Origin: an uncultured Phycisphaerae bacterium
GTDB lineage: Bacteria; Planctomycetota; Phycisphaerae; Sedimentisphaerales; Anaerohalosphaeraceae
Assembly: GCA_937995495.1 (NCBI GenBank)
Contig: CALKKA010000158.1
Coordinates: forward strand, 1 to 13,409
Direction: 5' to 3'
DNA length: 13,409 nucleotides
Shown: positions 5,942 to 12,035 of the stretch, piece by piece
Layout of the letters: each line of letters begins with the position of its first letter
Position numbering within the stretch: the first letter of the stretch is position 1
Notes under the pieces: generated by a model
Told to the model about the DNA's origin: nothing
The model's database searches: none
Seen by the model: only the letters and a program-made list of their open reading frames with translations
Position numbers and translations under genes: made by a program

Positions 5942-6943
5942 ATGGGCAAAAAAATTGCCATCGCAGGTGTCACCGGCGCCGTCGGGCAGGAGTTTTTGAG
6001 GATTATCGAGCAGCGGAATTTTCCGTTCGATTCGCTGAAGATGCTGGCAAGCTCTCGGTCGGCGGGTAAAAAAATTGATTTCATGGGCAAGACTTATACG
6101 GTCGAAGAACTGACCGCCGACAGTTTTGGCGGGATCGATATTGCCCTGTTTTCCGCGGGCGGAGGCCGCAGTAAAGAGTTTGCTCCGGCAGCCGTCAAGG
6201 CTGGCGCCGTGGTGATCGATAACTCCTCTGCATTCCGCATGGATCCGGAGGTGCCGCTGGTCGTTCCGGAAGTGAACGCGGATGCCATCGCGCAGCATAA
6301 AGGCATTATCGCCAACCCGAATTGTTCGACCATTATCGCCAATGTCCCGGTTTATCCCCTGCACAAAGCCAACCCGGTCAAGCGCATGATTGTCAGTACC
6401 TATCAGGCCGCCAGCGGCGCCGGACAGGCTGCTATGGACGAAATGGTCCAGCAGGCCAAGGAGGTCCTCGACGGCAAGCCCGTGACCTGCAGCACGCTGC
6501 GGTATCAGCTGGCGTTTAACCTGTATTGCCATGATTCACCGATCGGCGAAAACGGGTACAATGAAGAAGAGGTGAAGATGACCAAGGAAACCCATAAGAT
6601 CTTCAGTTGTCCGAGTATTGGAATCACTTGTACCTGCGTTCGTGTGCCGGTCATGCGGACGCACTGCGAAAGCATCAATCTGGAATTTACCGACCCGATC
6701 ACGCCGAAGCAAGTGACCGACCTATTGAGTACGGCGCCCGGCGTGAGCATTCTGGACGACCGCATCAACAATCGATTTCCGATGCCGACTGATGCCAGCG
6801 GCAAGGATGATGTCTATGTCGGCCGCATTCGTCAGGATGAATCGATCCCGGACAACCGCGGCATTAATCTGTGGGTCGCGGGCGACCAGATTCGAAAGGG
6901 CGCTGCTCTGAACGCCATCCAGATCGCAGAAAAATTACTTTAG
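5942..6943 (+). CDS. asd: Aspartate-semialdehyde dehydrogenase
   Basis: Reduces 4-phospho-aspartate with NADPH to aspartate semialdehyde, the step after aspartokinase and the branch point to diaminopimelate/lysine and to threonine/methionine. The protein is 333 residues, the normal size for the short bacterial form. The NADP-binding GVTGAVGQ loop is at about 8-15. NPNCST holds the catalytic Cys that forms the acyl-enzyme, VSTYQAASGAG lies just after it, and RVPVMRTHCES holds the catalytic His in the dimerisation domain. ATG 5942 is preceded by AGGAG at seven bases; an ATG nine codons earlier in frame (5915) lacks a site. It has its own promoter and ends at a clear terminator (6968-6997). The pathway partners lysC and dapF are in the same window but not in the same operon. 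Confidence 0.97.
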   Translation: MGKKIAIAGVTGAVGQEFLRIIEQRNFPFDSLKMLASSRSAGKKIDFMGKTYTVEELTADSFGGIDIALFSAGGGRSKEFAPAAVKAGAVVIDNSSAFRMDPEVPLVVPEVNADAIAQHKGIIANPNCSTIIANVPVYPLHKANPVKRMIVSTYQAASGAGQAAMDEMVQQAKEVLDGKPVTCSTLRYQLAFNLYCHDSPIGENGYNEEEVKMTKETHKIFSCPSIGITCTCVRVPVMRTHCESINLEFTDPITPKQVTDLLSTAPGVSILDDRINNRFPMPTDASGKDDVYVGRIRQDESIPDNRGINLWVAGDQIRKGAALNAIQIAEKLL

Positions 6944-6967
6944 TAGTACAATGACGAACGCTAAACT
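6939..6967 (+). promoter_or_regulatory. Possible truA promoter inside the asd 3' end
   Basis: TTTAGT (6939-6944), 17 bp spacer, TAAACT (6962-6967). The predicted start near 6974 lies within the left arm of the asd terminator, so such transcripts would lack the full hairpin. The -35 box is poor (three of six). Confidence 0.3.
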
Positions 6968-6997
6968 AAAGGCCGGATAAAGATTCCGGCCTTTTTT
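6968..6997 (+). terminator. Intrinsic terminator of asd
   Basis: AAAGGCCGG (6968-6976) pairs with CCGGCCTTT (6986-6994) around a 9 nt loop, and six T follow the stem core (6992-6997). It ends only five bases before the truA start codon. Confidence 0.88.
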
Positions 6998-7002
6998 ATA
7001 TC

Positions 7003-7749
7003 ATGAACGCTACACGGAACATAAAACTCGTTATTCACTACGACGGCACCCACTACCATGGATGGGCAAGCCAACCGCAAACAGCGACCGTTCAGAACAC
7101 GATTGAAGAAACGATCCGGAAACTGACCGGGAAACCCGTGAAAGTTTACGGCTCCTCGCGGACGGACGCTGGCGTGCATGCCCTGGGGCAGGTGGCCAAC
7201 TTTCATATTGATTGCCCTGTCCCCACTGAAAATTTTCAAAACGCACTCAATAACCTGCTCCCAACAGATATTGCGATTGCGGACGTGTGTGTGATGTCTG
7301 ATGATTTTGACGCGATCAGTGATACGATCGAGAAGCGGTATGATTATCTGATCAACACAAATCCAATCAGACCCGTGCTGGTTCGAAATCAATGGCATCG
7401 CCCCGGACCGTTGGAAGTGGAGAAGATGAATACGGCTGCCAAATTGCTTGTCGGCAAAAAAGATTTTAAATCCTTTGCTTCTGCCGCCGACCAGCGGGAA
7501 AGCTCGGTGCGGACGATCACGCTTTGCCAGGTCGAGCAAAAAGAGGGTGACATCATCCGCATTACAGTTGCGGCGGACGGTTTCCTGTATAATATGGTGC
7601 GGAATATTGTCGGTACTTTGGTGGAGATCGGCCGCGGCCGCTGGGATCCCGAGTACATTCAGGAGATTTTGGTAGCCAAGGACCGTAACGCCGCAGGGCC
7701 CATTGCCCCTGCTTGTGGTCTGTGTTTAATGGAAATCTTCTACGAATGA
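7003..7749 (+). CDS. truA: tRNA pseudouridine(38-40) synthase TruA
   Basis: TruA converts uridines 38-40 in the anticodon stem-loop of many tRNAs to pseudouridine. The 248 residues match the family length. The opening IKLVIHYDGTHYHGWASQPQ is the typical N-terminal strand. SSRTDAGVHALGQ (51-63) contains the catalytic Asp55; the usual Gly before RTDAGVHA is Ser here. RYDYLI and FLYNMVRNIVGTLVEIGRG are the central motifs, and the C-terminus AGPIAPACGLCLMEIFY is canonical. ATG 7003 is the only reasonable start, yet it has no Shine-Dalgarno: the bases before it are the U-tract of the asd terminator. The stop codon overlaps the next gene's start as ATGA (7746-7749), so the two are translationally coupled. 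Confidence 0.96.
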   Translation: MNATRNIKLVIHYDGTHYHGWASQPQTATVQNTIEETIRKLTGKPVKVYGSSRTDAGVHALGQVANFHIDCPVPTENFQNALNNLLPTDIAIADVCVMSDDFDAISDTIEKRYDYLINTNPIRPVLVRNQWHRPGPLEVEKMNTAAKLLVGKKDFKSFASAADQRESSVRTITLCQVEQKEGDIIRITVAADGFLYNMVRNIVGTLVEIGRGRWDPEYIQEILVAKDRNAAGPIAPACGLCLMEIFYE

Positions 7750-8921
7750 AAATTGTCCACATCATCACCCGGTTGATCCTTGGCGGCGCACAGGAAAACA
7801 CACTGATTACCTGTAAGTTGCTCGCCGAACGCGGACACGATGTCACGCTCATCACCGGCCCGGCCATCGGACCGGAAGGAGCATTATTTGAACAGACAAA
7901 AACCGCTGGTTACAAAACCATCGTTGTCGATGAACTCCGGCGTGAGATTAATCCGTTTATTGATATTTCGGCATATTTTAAGCTCAAAAAAATCCTGCGC
8001 CAACTACAGCCGGACATTGTCCATACCCACTCGGCCAAAGCCGGCATTCTCGGGCGCTATGCGGGCTGGACCTTGAAAAAAGACTCGAAGCTGCCGCTGG
8101 TGGTACATACGATCCACGGTCTGGCGTTTCATCCCTATCAGAATCCACTGCTGAGTAAATTCTATATTGCCCTTGAAAAAGCAGCCGCCCAAAAAACCGA
8201 TGCGTTTGTTACGGTCGCCGATACAATGACCGAAAAAGCCAAAGCCGCTGGTATTGGCGTGGATAAACCCTACACGACGGCCTATTCAGCGATTGAAGAA
8301 GACGCCTACCTCTCGCCGCCGCCGCAATCAGAGATCGATGCGTTTCGAAAACAATACGGTATTCCGAATGATGCCGTCGTTTTCGTGAAAGTAGCTCGTT
8401 TGTTTGAACTTAAGGGACATGAATATGTCATCGAATCGGCACGGCGTTTGGCGGAGAAACACGACAATTGTTATTGGCTGTTTGTCGGCGATGGTCTTCT
8501 GGCTGAACCGCTGAAGAACCAGATCCAGTTTGCGGGCCTTGAAGGACGGTTCAAATTTACCGGGCTCCTGCCGCCGGAGCAGATCCCGCTGGCGATCCAT
8601 TCATCGGATATTCTTATCCATTGTTCACTGCGGGAGGGCCTGGCGCGTGTCCTGCCGCAGGCGATGCTGTGCGGCAAACCCGTGGTCAGCTTCGACATTG
8701 ACGGTGCTAAGGAAGTCGTCAATAAACACACCGGTTTTCTCATTGAGCCGGAGAATATCGACCAACTGACGGATGCCTGCGAAAAACTGCTGGAAAAATC
8801 AGACCTGCGAAACCAGCTTGGCCAAAACGGCAGGATAGCCGTTACTCAACAATTCGCCCCTAATACGATGGTCGATACCATTGAGTCTGTATATCAGAAA
8901 CTTATCAATAATTTGGTTTAA
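7746..8921 (+). CDS. Glycosyltransferase family 4 (GT-B fold)
   Basis: A retaining GT4 enzyme that moves a sugar from a nucleotide donor to an acceptor, likely for surface polysaccharide or a glycolipid; donor and acceptor cannot be read from the sequence. The 391 residues show the N-terminal acceptor half (LGGAQEN near 12-18, DIVHTHSAKAGILGR near 90-104, VVHTIHGLAFHP near 119-130). The C-terminal donor half has VKVARLFELKGHE (214-226), FVGDG (246-250) and EGLARVLPQAMLCGKPVV (297-314). The classic E-x7-E motif is E297-x7-Q305 here; Gln is seen at this place in some GT4 subfamilies. The start overlaps the truA stop by four bases. No signal peptide, so cytoplasmic or peripheral on the membrane. 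The next gene, dapF, has its own promoter. Confidence 0.93.
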   Translation: MKIVHIITRLILGGAQENTLITCKLLAERGHDVTLITGPAIGPEGALFEQTKTAGYKTIVVDELRREINPFIDISAYFKLKKILRQLQPDIVHTHSAKAGILGRYAGWTLKKDSKLPLVVHTIHGLAFHPYQNPLLSKFYIALEKAAAQKTDAFVTVADTMTEKAKAAGIGVDKPYTTAYSAIEEDAYLSPPPQSEIDAFRKQYGIPNDAVVFVKVARLFELKGHEYVIESARRLAEKHDNCYWLFVGDGLLAEPLKNQIQFAGLEGRFKFTGLLPPEQIPLAIHSSDILIHCSLREGLARVLPQAMLCGKPVVSFDIDGAKEVVNKHTGFLIEPENIDQLTDACEKLLEKSDLRNQLGQNGRIAVTQQFAPNTMVDTIESVYQKLINNLV

Positions 8922-8954
8922 ATACAAGGCATCAACTCCATTTGGGCATTGAAC

Positions 8955-8983
8955 TTGCATTTTCCAGATGATTTTCGTATAGT
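8955..8983 (+). promoter_or_regulatory. sigma70-like promoter of dapF
   Basis: TTGCAT (8955-8960), 17 bp spacer, TATAGT (8978-8983). Predicted start near 8990, leader about 31 nt, with AAGGA just upstream of ATG 9021. Confidence 0.62.
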
Positions 8984-9020
8984 ATGACTTCCTGTAAAAA
9001 CGAATATTAAGGATATTCCG

Positions 9021-9899
9021 ATGGAATTCACAAAAATGCACGGCCTGGGCAATGACTATGTCTACGTCAATTGCTTTGAAGAAACGGTTGAAAATCCAGC
9101 CGACCTGGCGGTTGCCGTCAGTAACCGGCACTTCGGCATCGGTTCGGACGGACTCATTCTGATCTGCCCGTCTGATATCGCAGATGCCAAAATGCGGATG
9201 TTCAATGCCGACGGCTCCGAGGCTCAGATGTGCGGCAACGGCATTCGCTGTGTTGCAAAGTACTGCTATGACCACGACCTGGCAAGAACAGACACCGAAT
9301 TTTCCGTTCCGGGCCTTGGCACCTTTCCATCCTCGCTGCAGATCGAAACACAGCGCGGCGTTTTGACCCTGGGCTTGGACATCGACGAAAACGACACTGT
9401 CAGCCGGGTGTGTGTGAACATGGGCCAGCCGATCCTGGAAGCTGCCCGGATCCCTGTTGCGGCTGATTCTGAAACTGTCATTGACCAGGAACTGGCGATT
9501 GAGGGCCAGACCCTGTCGATGACCTGCGTGTCCATGGGTAACCCGCACGCTGTCTTTTTCTGTGAGGATCTGCACCAGATCCAATTGGCCCATACCGGCG
9601 AATTGATCGAACATCACGACCTCTTTCCGGAACGTGTGAATGTCCACTTTGTAAAGGCCGTCAATCCGGATCAATTCGTCATGCAGACCTGGGAACGGGG
9701 CAGTGGCATCACACTGGCCTGCGGGACGGGTGCCTGCGCCTGTGCGGTGGCGGGTGTTTTAACCGGACGCTGTCAGCGGCAGGTTACCGCTCATCTGCCC
9801 GGAGGAGACTTGGAACTTTACTGGTGCGAGCAGGACAACTGTGTCTATATGACCGGCCCGGCGACCGAGGTCTTCAGCGGAACATGGCCCAAGGCCTAG
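9021..9899 (+). CDS. dapF: Diaminopimelate epimerase
   Basis: A PLP-independent racemase that turns LL- into meso-diaminopimelate, the direct precursor of lysine and of the peptidoglycan cross-link. The 292 residues fit the family. The two-cysteine acid/base pair is visible: Cys71 in MCGNGIRC and Cys234 in ACGTGACA. Other signatures are MHGLGNDYVYV at the N-terminus, GIGSDGLI (39-46), FNADGSEA (61-68) and MGNPHAVFF (172-180). The ERGSGIT stretch precedes the second cysteine. ATG 9021 has AAGGA upstream. Transcription comes from the promoter at 8955. The stop overlaps the stop of the convergent gene at 9896-9899. It completes, with lysC and asd, three pathway steps present in this window. Confidence 0.97.
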   Translation: MEFTKMHGLGNDYVYVNCFEETVENPADLAVAVSNRHFGIGSDGLILICPSDIADAKMRMFNADGSEAQMCGNGIRCVAKYCYDHDLARTDTEFSVPGLGTFPSSLQIETQRGVLTLGLDIDENDTVSRVCVNMGQPILEAARIPVAADSETVIDQELAIEGQTLSMTCVSMGNPHAVFFCEDLHQIQLAHTGELIEHHDLFPERVNVHFVKAVNPDQFVMQTWERGSGITLACGTGACACAVAGVLTGRCQRQVTAHLPGGDLELYWCEQDNCVYMTGPATEVFSGTWPKA

Positions 9900-10564
9900 A
9901 GATCGGGGATGATCTCCGGATAAAGAGCGCCCGTCCCCGAGACCTTGAAGATATAGATCAGCCCGGGTTTGAGCTGGCGGTAGACGGCATTTCCATAAAC
10001 GGCTTTGATCCCTAATCTTTCCAGCCGCTTGGGGTTATTGGACAGCTGCCAGATCTCATCCCAGAACAGGTTTCCATCCTCAATCGAGAGCTTCTCGCTA
10101 AGTTGCGTGTATCGTGGGGACGGTTCACCTTCGGTTTCGATGGGAAATCCCTGTTCGGGGGTTTGTTTTTCACCATAGATCCGCCGCCACAGGTACATGG
10201 CCCGCTCAGTACCGTCCATCACCAGTTCGCTGCCGAATGTGACGATCAAGGTATCAAAATGAATGACATCGCCTTGGATTTCATACTCTTTCCGAAGGAT
10301 ATGTTTTGTGAAATCCTCCGGGTCAGCCTCCACGAATAAAAGTTTTGTAAACAGATGCCCCTCGCGTGTTTCCTGAGACAGCACCTTGGCATAGCCGATC
10401 TGGTCTTCCTGGCTCAGATTTGTAATTGCGGTCTTAAGTTCCTCATTTTTTTTCAGCAGTTGATCGATAGTCCTGTTGGTTGTGAAATGATGCCAGAAAA
10501 AGCCGCCCGTACCGATAACAGCGACTAAAACAAGAATTTTGTATATGTATTTGATTGCTTTCAT
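9896..10564 (-). CDS. Membrane-anchored protein of unknown function with a coiled-coil stem
   Basis: I cannot name this 222-residue protein. It has a basic N-terminus and one membrane helix at about 9-26. A charged, heptad-like stretch follows (about 31-55, LLKKNEELKTAITNL), then a mixed alpha/beta body that should lie outside the cytoplasmic membrane. Noticeable segments are VIHFDTLIVTFGSELVMDGTERAM (about 100-123), LWRRIYGEKQTPEQGFPI (125-142) and a C-terminal YIFKVSGTGALYPEIIPDL. The LWRRIYGE...GFP pattern looks like a family of uncharacterised anchored proteins that I recall without a name; this is memory, not a search. ATG 10564 is preferred to the upstream in-frame start at 10636, which lies beyond the divergent SGNH gene start. 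No clear ribosome site. The stop shares CTAG with the dapF stop. Confidence 0.75.
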   Translation of the reverse strand: MKAIKYIYKILVLVAVIGTGGFFWHHFTTNRTIDQLLKKNEELKTAITNLSQEDQIGYAKVLSQETREGHLFTKLLFVEADPEDFTKHILRKEYEIQGDVIHFDTLIVTFGSELVMDGTERAMYLWRRIYGEKQTPEQGFPIETEGEPSPRYTQLSEKLSIEDGNLFWDEIWQLSNNPKRLERLGIKAVYGNAVYRQLKPGLIYIFKVSGTGALYPEIIPDL

Positions 10565-10577
10565 GGTGTATAAATCA

Positions 10578-10606
10578 TTAAATAAAGCCCAGTTCAAAGA
10601 TAGTAT
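10578..10606 (+). promoter_or_regulatory. Weak promoter candidate for the SGNH hydrolase gene
   Basis: TTAAAT (10578-10583), 17 bp spacer, TAGTAT (10601-10606). The leader would be about 11 nt and include GGAG (10615-10618), five bases before ATG 10624. The -35 box matches poorly. Confidence 0.28.
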
Positions 10607-10623
10607 CGGCAAACGGAGTAATA

Positions 10624-11277
10624 ATGCATAAACCAATTGATTTTCAGCCCGGACAGACTCTTTTGTTTATCGGCGACAGTATCACCGATTGTCAGCGGCA
10701 AGAGGCGCCATACGCTCCGCTGGGATGCGGCTATGTTCACTTTGCGGCGAATTTTTTGCTGGCGGTCCGTCCTGACTTGAGACTGACGATCGAAAACCGG
10801 GGGATTGGCGGCGACAGCACCCGTGACTTGAAATGGCGATGGAACCGTGACTGTATCGCACTGTCACCCGACACCGTCAGTATGATGATCGGGATCAACG
10901 ACCTGTGGCGTAAATACGGCGACAGTCAGGAATCACTGCAAAGGCATGTCACCCCCGACGAATACGAGACCAATTACCGTCAGATGCTGACACATCTGAA
11001 AGATGAATGCGGGTCCCGGTTGATCCTGATGGAACCGTACATGTTCTGTGACGACCCGGACAATCCCATGCTCCGGGACTTGGACGCATACATTCAAATC
11101 GTTCATCAGATGGCGAATAAATTTGATGCGATCCTGGTTCCCGTTCATGCGAACTATATGGCACTAACCCACAAACGCCCCGCAGACCAATGGGCCGACG
11201 ATACCGTCCACCCCAGCGCCTGGGCACACGCATGGATTGCGAAACAGTGGTTAGATACGGTGATGGAAACCGATTAA
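10624..11277 (+). CDS. SGNH/GDSL-type esterase or acylhydrolase
   Basis: A 217-residue single-domain hydrolase of the SGNH superfamily, likely an esterase on acyl or acetyl groups; the substrate is not evident. All four blocks are present: FIGDSITD with nucleophile Ser19, ENRGIGGDST with oxyanion Gly63, MMIGINDLW with Asn92, and DDTVHPS with Asp193 and His196. It has no signal peptide, so it is probably cytoplasmic. The pattern GIGGDSTRDLKWRWNRD resembles carbohydrate-esterase-like members (rhamnogalacturonan or xylan acetylesterase relatives), which suggests but does not show deacetylation of sugars. GGAG lies five bases before ATG 10624. The gene is divergent from the membrane-anchored protein and its stop shares TTAA with the convergent GNAT gene. 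Confidence 0.92.
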   Translation: MHKPIDFQPGQTLLFIGDSITDCQRQEAPYAPLGCGYVHFAANFLLAVRPDLRLTIENRGIGGDSTRDLKWRWNRDCIALSPDTVSMMIGINDLWRKYGDSQESLQRHVTPDEYETNYRQMLTHLKDECGSRLILMEPYMFCDDPDNPMLRDLDAYIQIVHQMANKFDAILVPVHANYMALTHKRPADQWADDTVHPSAWAHAWIAKQWLDTVMETD

Positions 11278-11726
11278 AGGACGCATTCCAAAGCGATCTC
11301 ATCGCAATGGTCCTGTTTCGGACATTCGGTGCAGTCGCTCCAGACCTTCATCGGCAGTGTATCCTTTTGGACGAGAACAAACCCGACCTTCGTAAAGAAA
11401 TCCGGTTCCAGGGTCAACGTGAAGATCTTTTTCAGGCCCAGCTCTTTTGCTTTTTCCACGCATCCAAGAACCAGTGCCCGACCGATGCCTTTGCCGAACT
11501 GAGCTTCATCGACCGCCAGCGACTTAATTTCCGCCAGATCCTTCCACAGCACCTTCAGTGCGCAGCAGCCGACTGTTTCGCCGTCAAGTTCGGCCACTTT
11601 AAAGATTTGCAGGTTTTCATAAATGGTCGACATCGACGCAAACAGCATCTTGTCCAGTTCCGCATAGCCGTTGACCAGCTCGTGGATTCGCTCAACATCT
11701 TCGATGGTCGCATCCCGTATCCGCAT
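11274..11726 (-). CDS. GNAT N-acetyltransferase, ArgA-like (putative N-acetylglutamate synthase)
   Basis: A 150-residue GNAT enzyme that transfers acetyl from acetyl-CoA to an amine. Motif order is MRIRDATIEDVERIHELV (1-18), GCCALKVLWKDLAEIKSLAVDEAQFGKGIGRAL (53-85) with the acetyl-CoA loop GKGIG, and a C-terminal PEFF-type segment (EPDFFTKVGF). It ends with LPMKVWSDCTECPKQDHCDE (124-143) carrying Cys132, Cys135 and Cys141. This tail is characteristic of the short ArgA-like enzymes assigned to the first step of arginine synthesis; that function is inference here. The Arg usual before G-x-G is Phe77. ATG 11726 is chosen because TATAAT ends six bases before it and the protein aligns from Met-Arg-Ile. 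The frame extends upstream to 11762. The stop shares TTAA with the SGNH gene. Confidence 0.87.
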   Translation of the reverse strand: MRIRDATIEDVERIHELVNGYAELDKMLFASMSTIYENLQIFKVAELDGETVGCCALKVLWKDLAEIKSLAVDEAQFGKGIGRALVLGCVEKAKELGLKKIFTLTLEPDFFTKVGFVLVQKDTLPMKVWSDCTECPKQDHCDEIALECVL

Positions 11727-11732
11727 GCCCGG

Positions 11733-11762
11733 ATTATACCCTGAACCAAGAGGGGAAAGCAA
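11733..11762 (-). promoter_or_regulatory. Promoter of the GNAT gene (predicted leaderless)
   Basis: On the minus strand TTGCTT (11762-11757), 18 bp spacer, TATAAT (11738-11733). Six bases separate the -10 box from ATG 11726, placing +1 on the A of the start codon. Confidence 0.5.
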
Positions 11763-11768
11763 TAATAT

Positions 11769-11797
11769 TTGAAATTCTGTCGTTGAGCCGCTAAACT
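11769..11797 (+). promoter_or_regulatory. Promoter of tRNA-Arg
   Basis: TTGAAA (11769-11774), 17 bp spacer, TAAACT (11792-11797). Predicted start near 11804, about 16 nt before the mature 5' end. Confidence 0.6.
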
Positions 11798-11819
11798 ATC
11801 GGTTTTCCGTGACGCATAA

Positions 11820-11893
11820 GCGCTCGTAGCTCAGTCGGATAGAGCACCAGTTTCCTAAACTGGGGGTCGTGGGTTCGAATCCCGCCGGGCGTA
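11820..11893 (+). tRNA. tRNA-Arg (anticodon CCU)
   Basis: A full 74-base cloverleaf can be drawn. The acceptor stem GCGCTCG pairs with CGGGCGT through a terminal G-U and an internal U-G wobble. The D arm is GCTC/GAGC. The anticodon stem CCAGT/ACTGG holds loop TTCCTAA with anticodon CCT at 11854-11856. A 5 nt variable loop (GGGTC) follows, then the T arm GTGGG-TTCGAAT-CCCGC. The discriminator base is A. CCA is not encoded (GTA follows), so it must be added by the nucleotidyltransferase. It reads AGG codons. It has its own promoter and lies between the GNAT and NfeD genes. Confidence 0.95.
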
Positions 11894-11926
11894 GTACCTT
11901 TCGATAACTGTACGGTCTTTTGAGTC

Positions 11927-11996
11927 AGCCCCCGGCAAGGCTTTTTCGATGCTGGTGTTACAGGACGAACTGGCCGTGACAGATTTCAGTTTTTTT
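11927..11996 (+). terminator. Two weak candidate terminators after tRNA-Arg
   Basis: AGCC/GGCT (11927-11930 with 11939-11942) is followed by five T. AACTG/CAGTT (11968-11972 with 11987-11991) is followed by seven T. Both stems are short, 4-5 bp, so either may only assist release of the tRNA transcript. Nothing else is seen in 11894-11999. Confidence 0.3.
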
Positions 11997-11999
11997 CCA

Positions 12000-12027
12000 T
12001 TGTCTATCGAATAAACATAGCTATAAT
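12000..12027 (+). promoter_or_regulatory. Promoter of the NfeD/ClpP-class protease gene
   Basis: TTGTCT (12000-12005), 16 bp spacer, perfect TATAAT (12022-12027). The predicted start near 12034 is 0-3 nt before ATG 12036. Confidence 0.58.
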
Positions 12028-12035
12028 GTGTTGTT

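Noticed and set aside
5798..6532. Long minus-strand frame (244 codons) opposite asd
   Set aside because: It runs antisense to a clear asd gene, is rich in His, Arg and Gly without any family motif, and covers the asd promoter.
8799..9674. Long minus-strand frame (291 codons) opposite dapF
   Set aside because: It spans the dapF promoter and most of dapF, whose motifs are unmistakable; the antisense protein has no family features.
11190..11744. Plus-strand frame (184 codons) opposite the GNAT gene
   Set aside because: The minus strand encodes a full GNAT domain here; the plus-strand product is rich in Gln, Phe and His with no motif.
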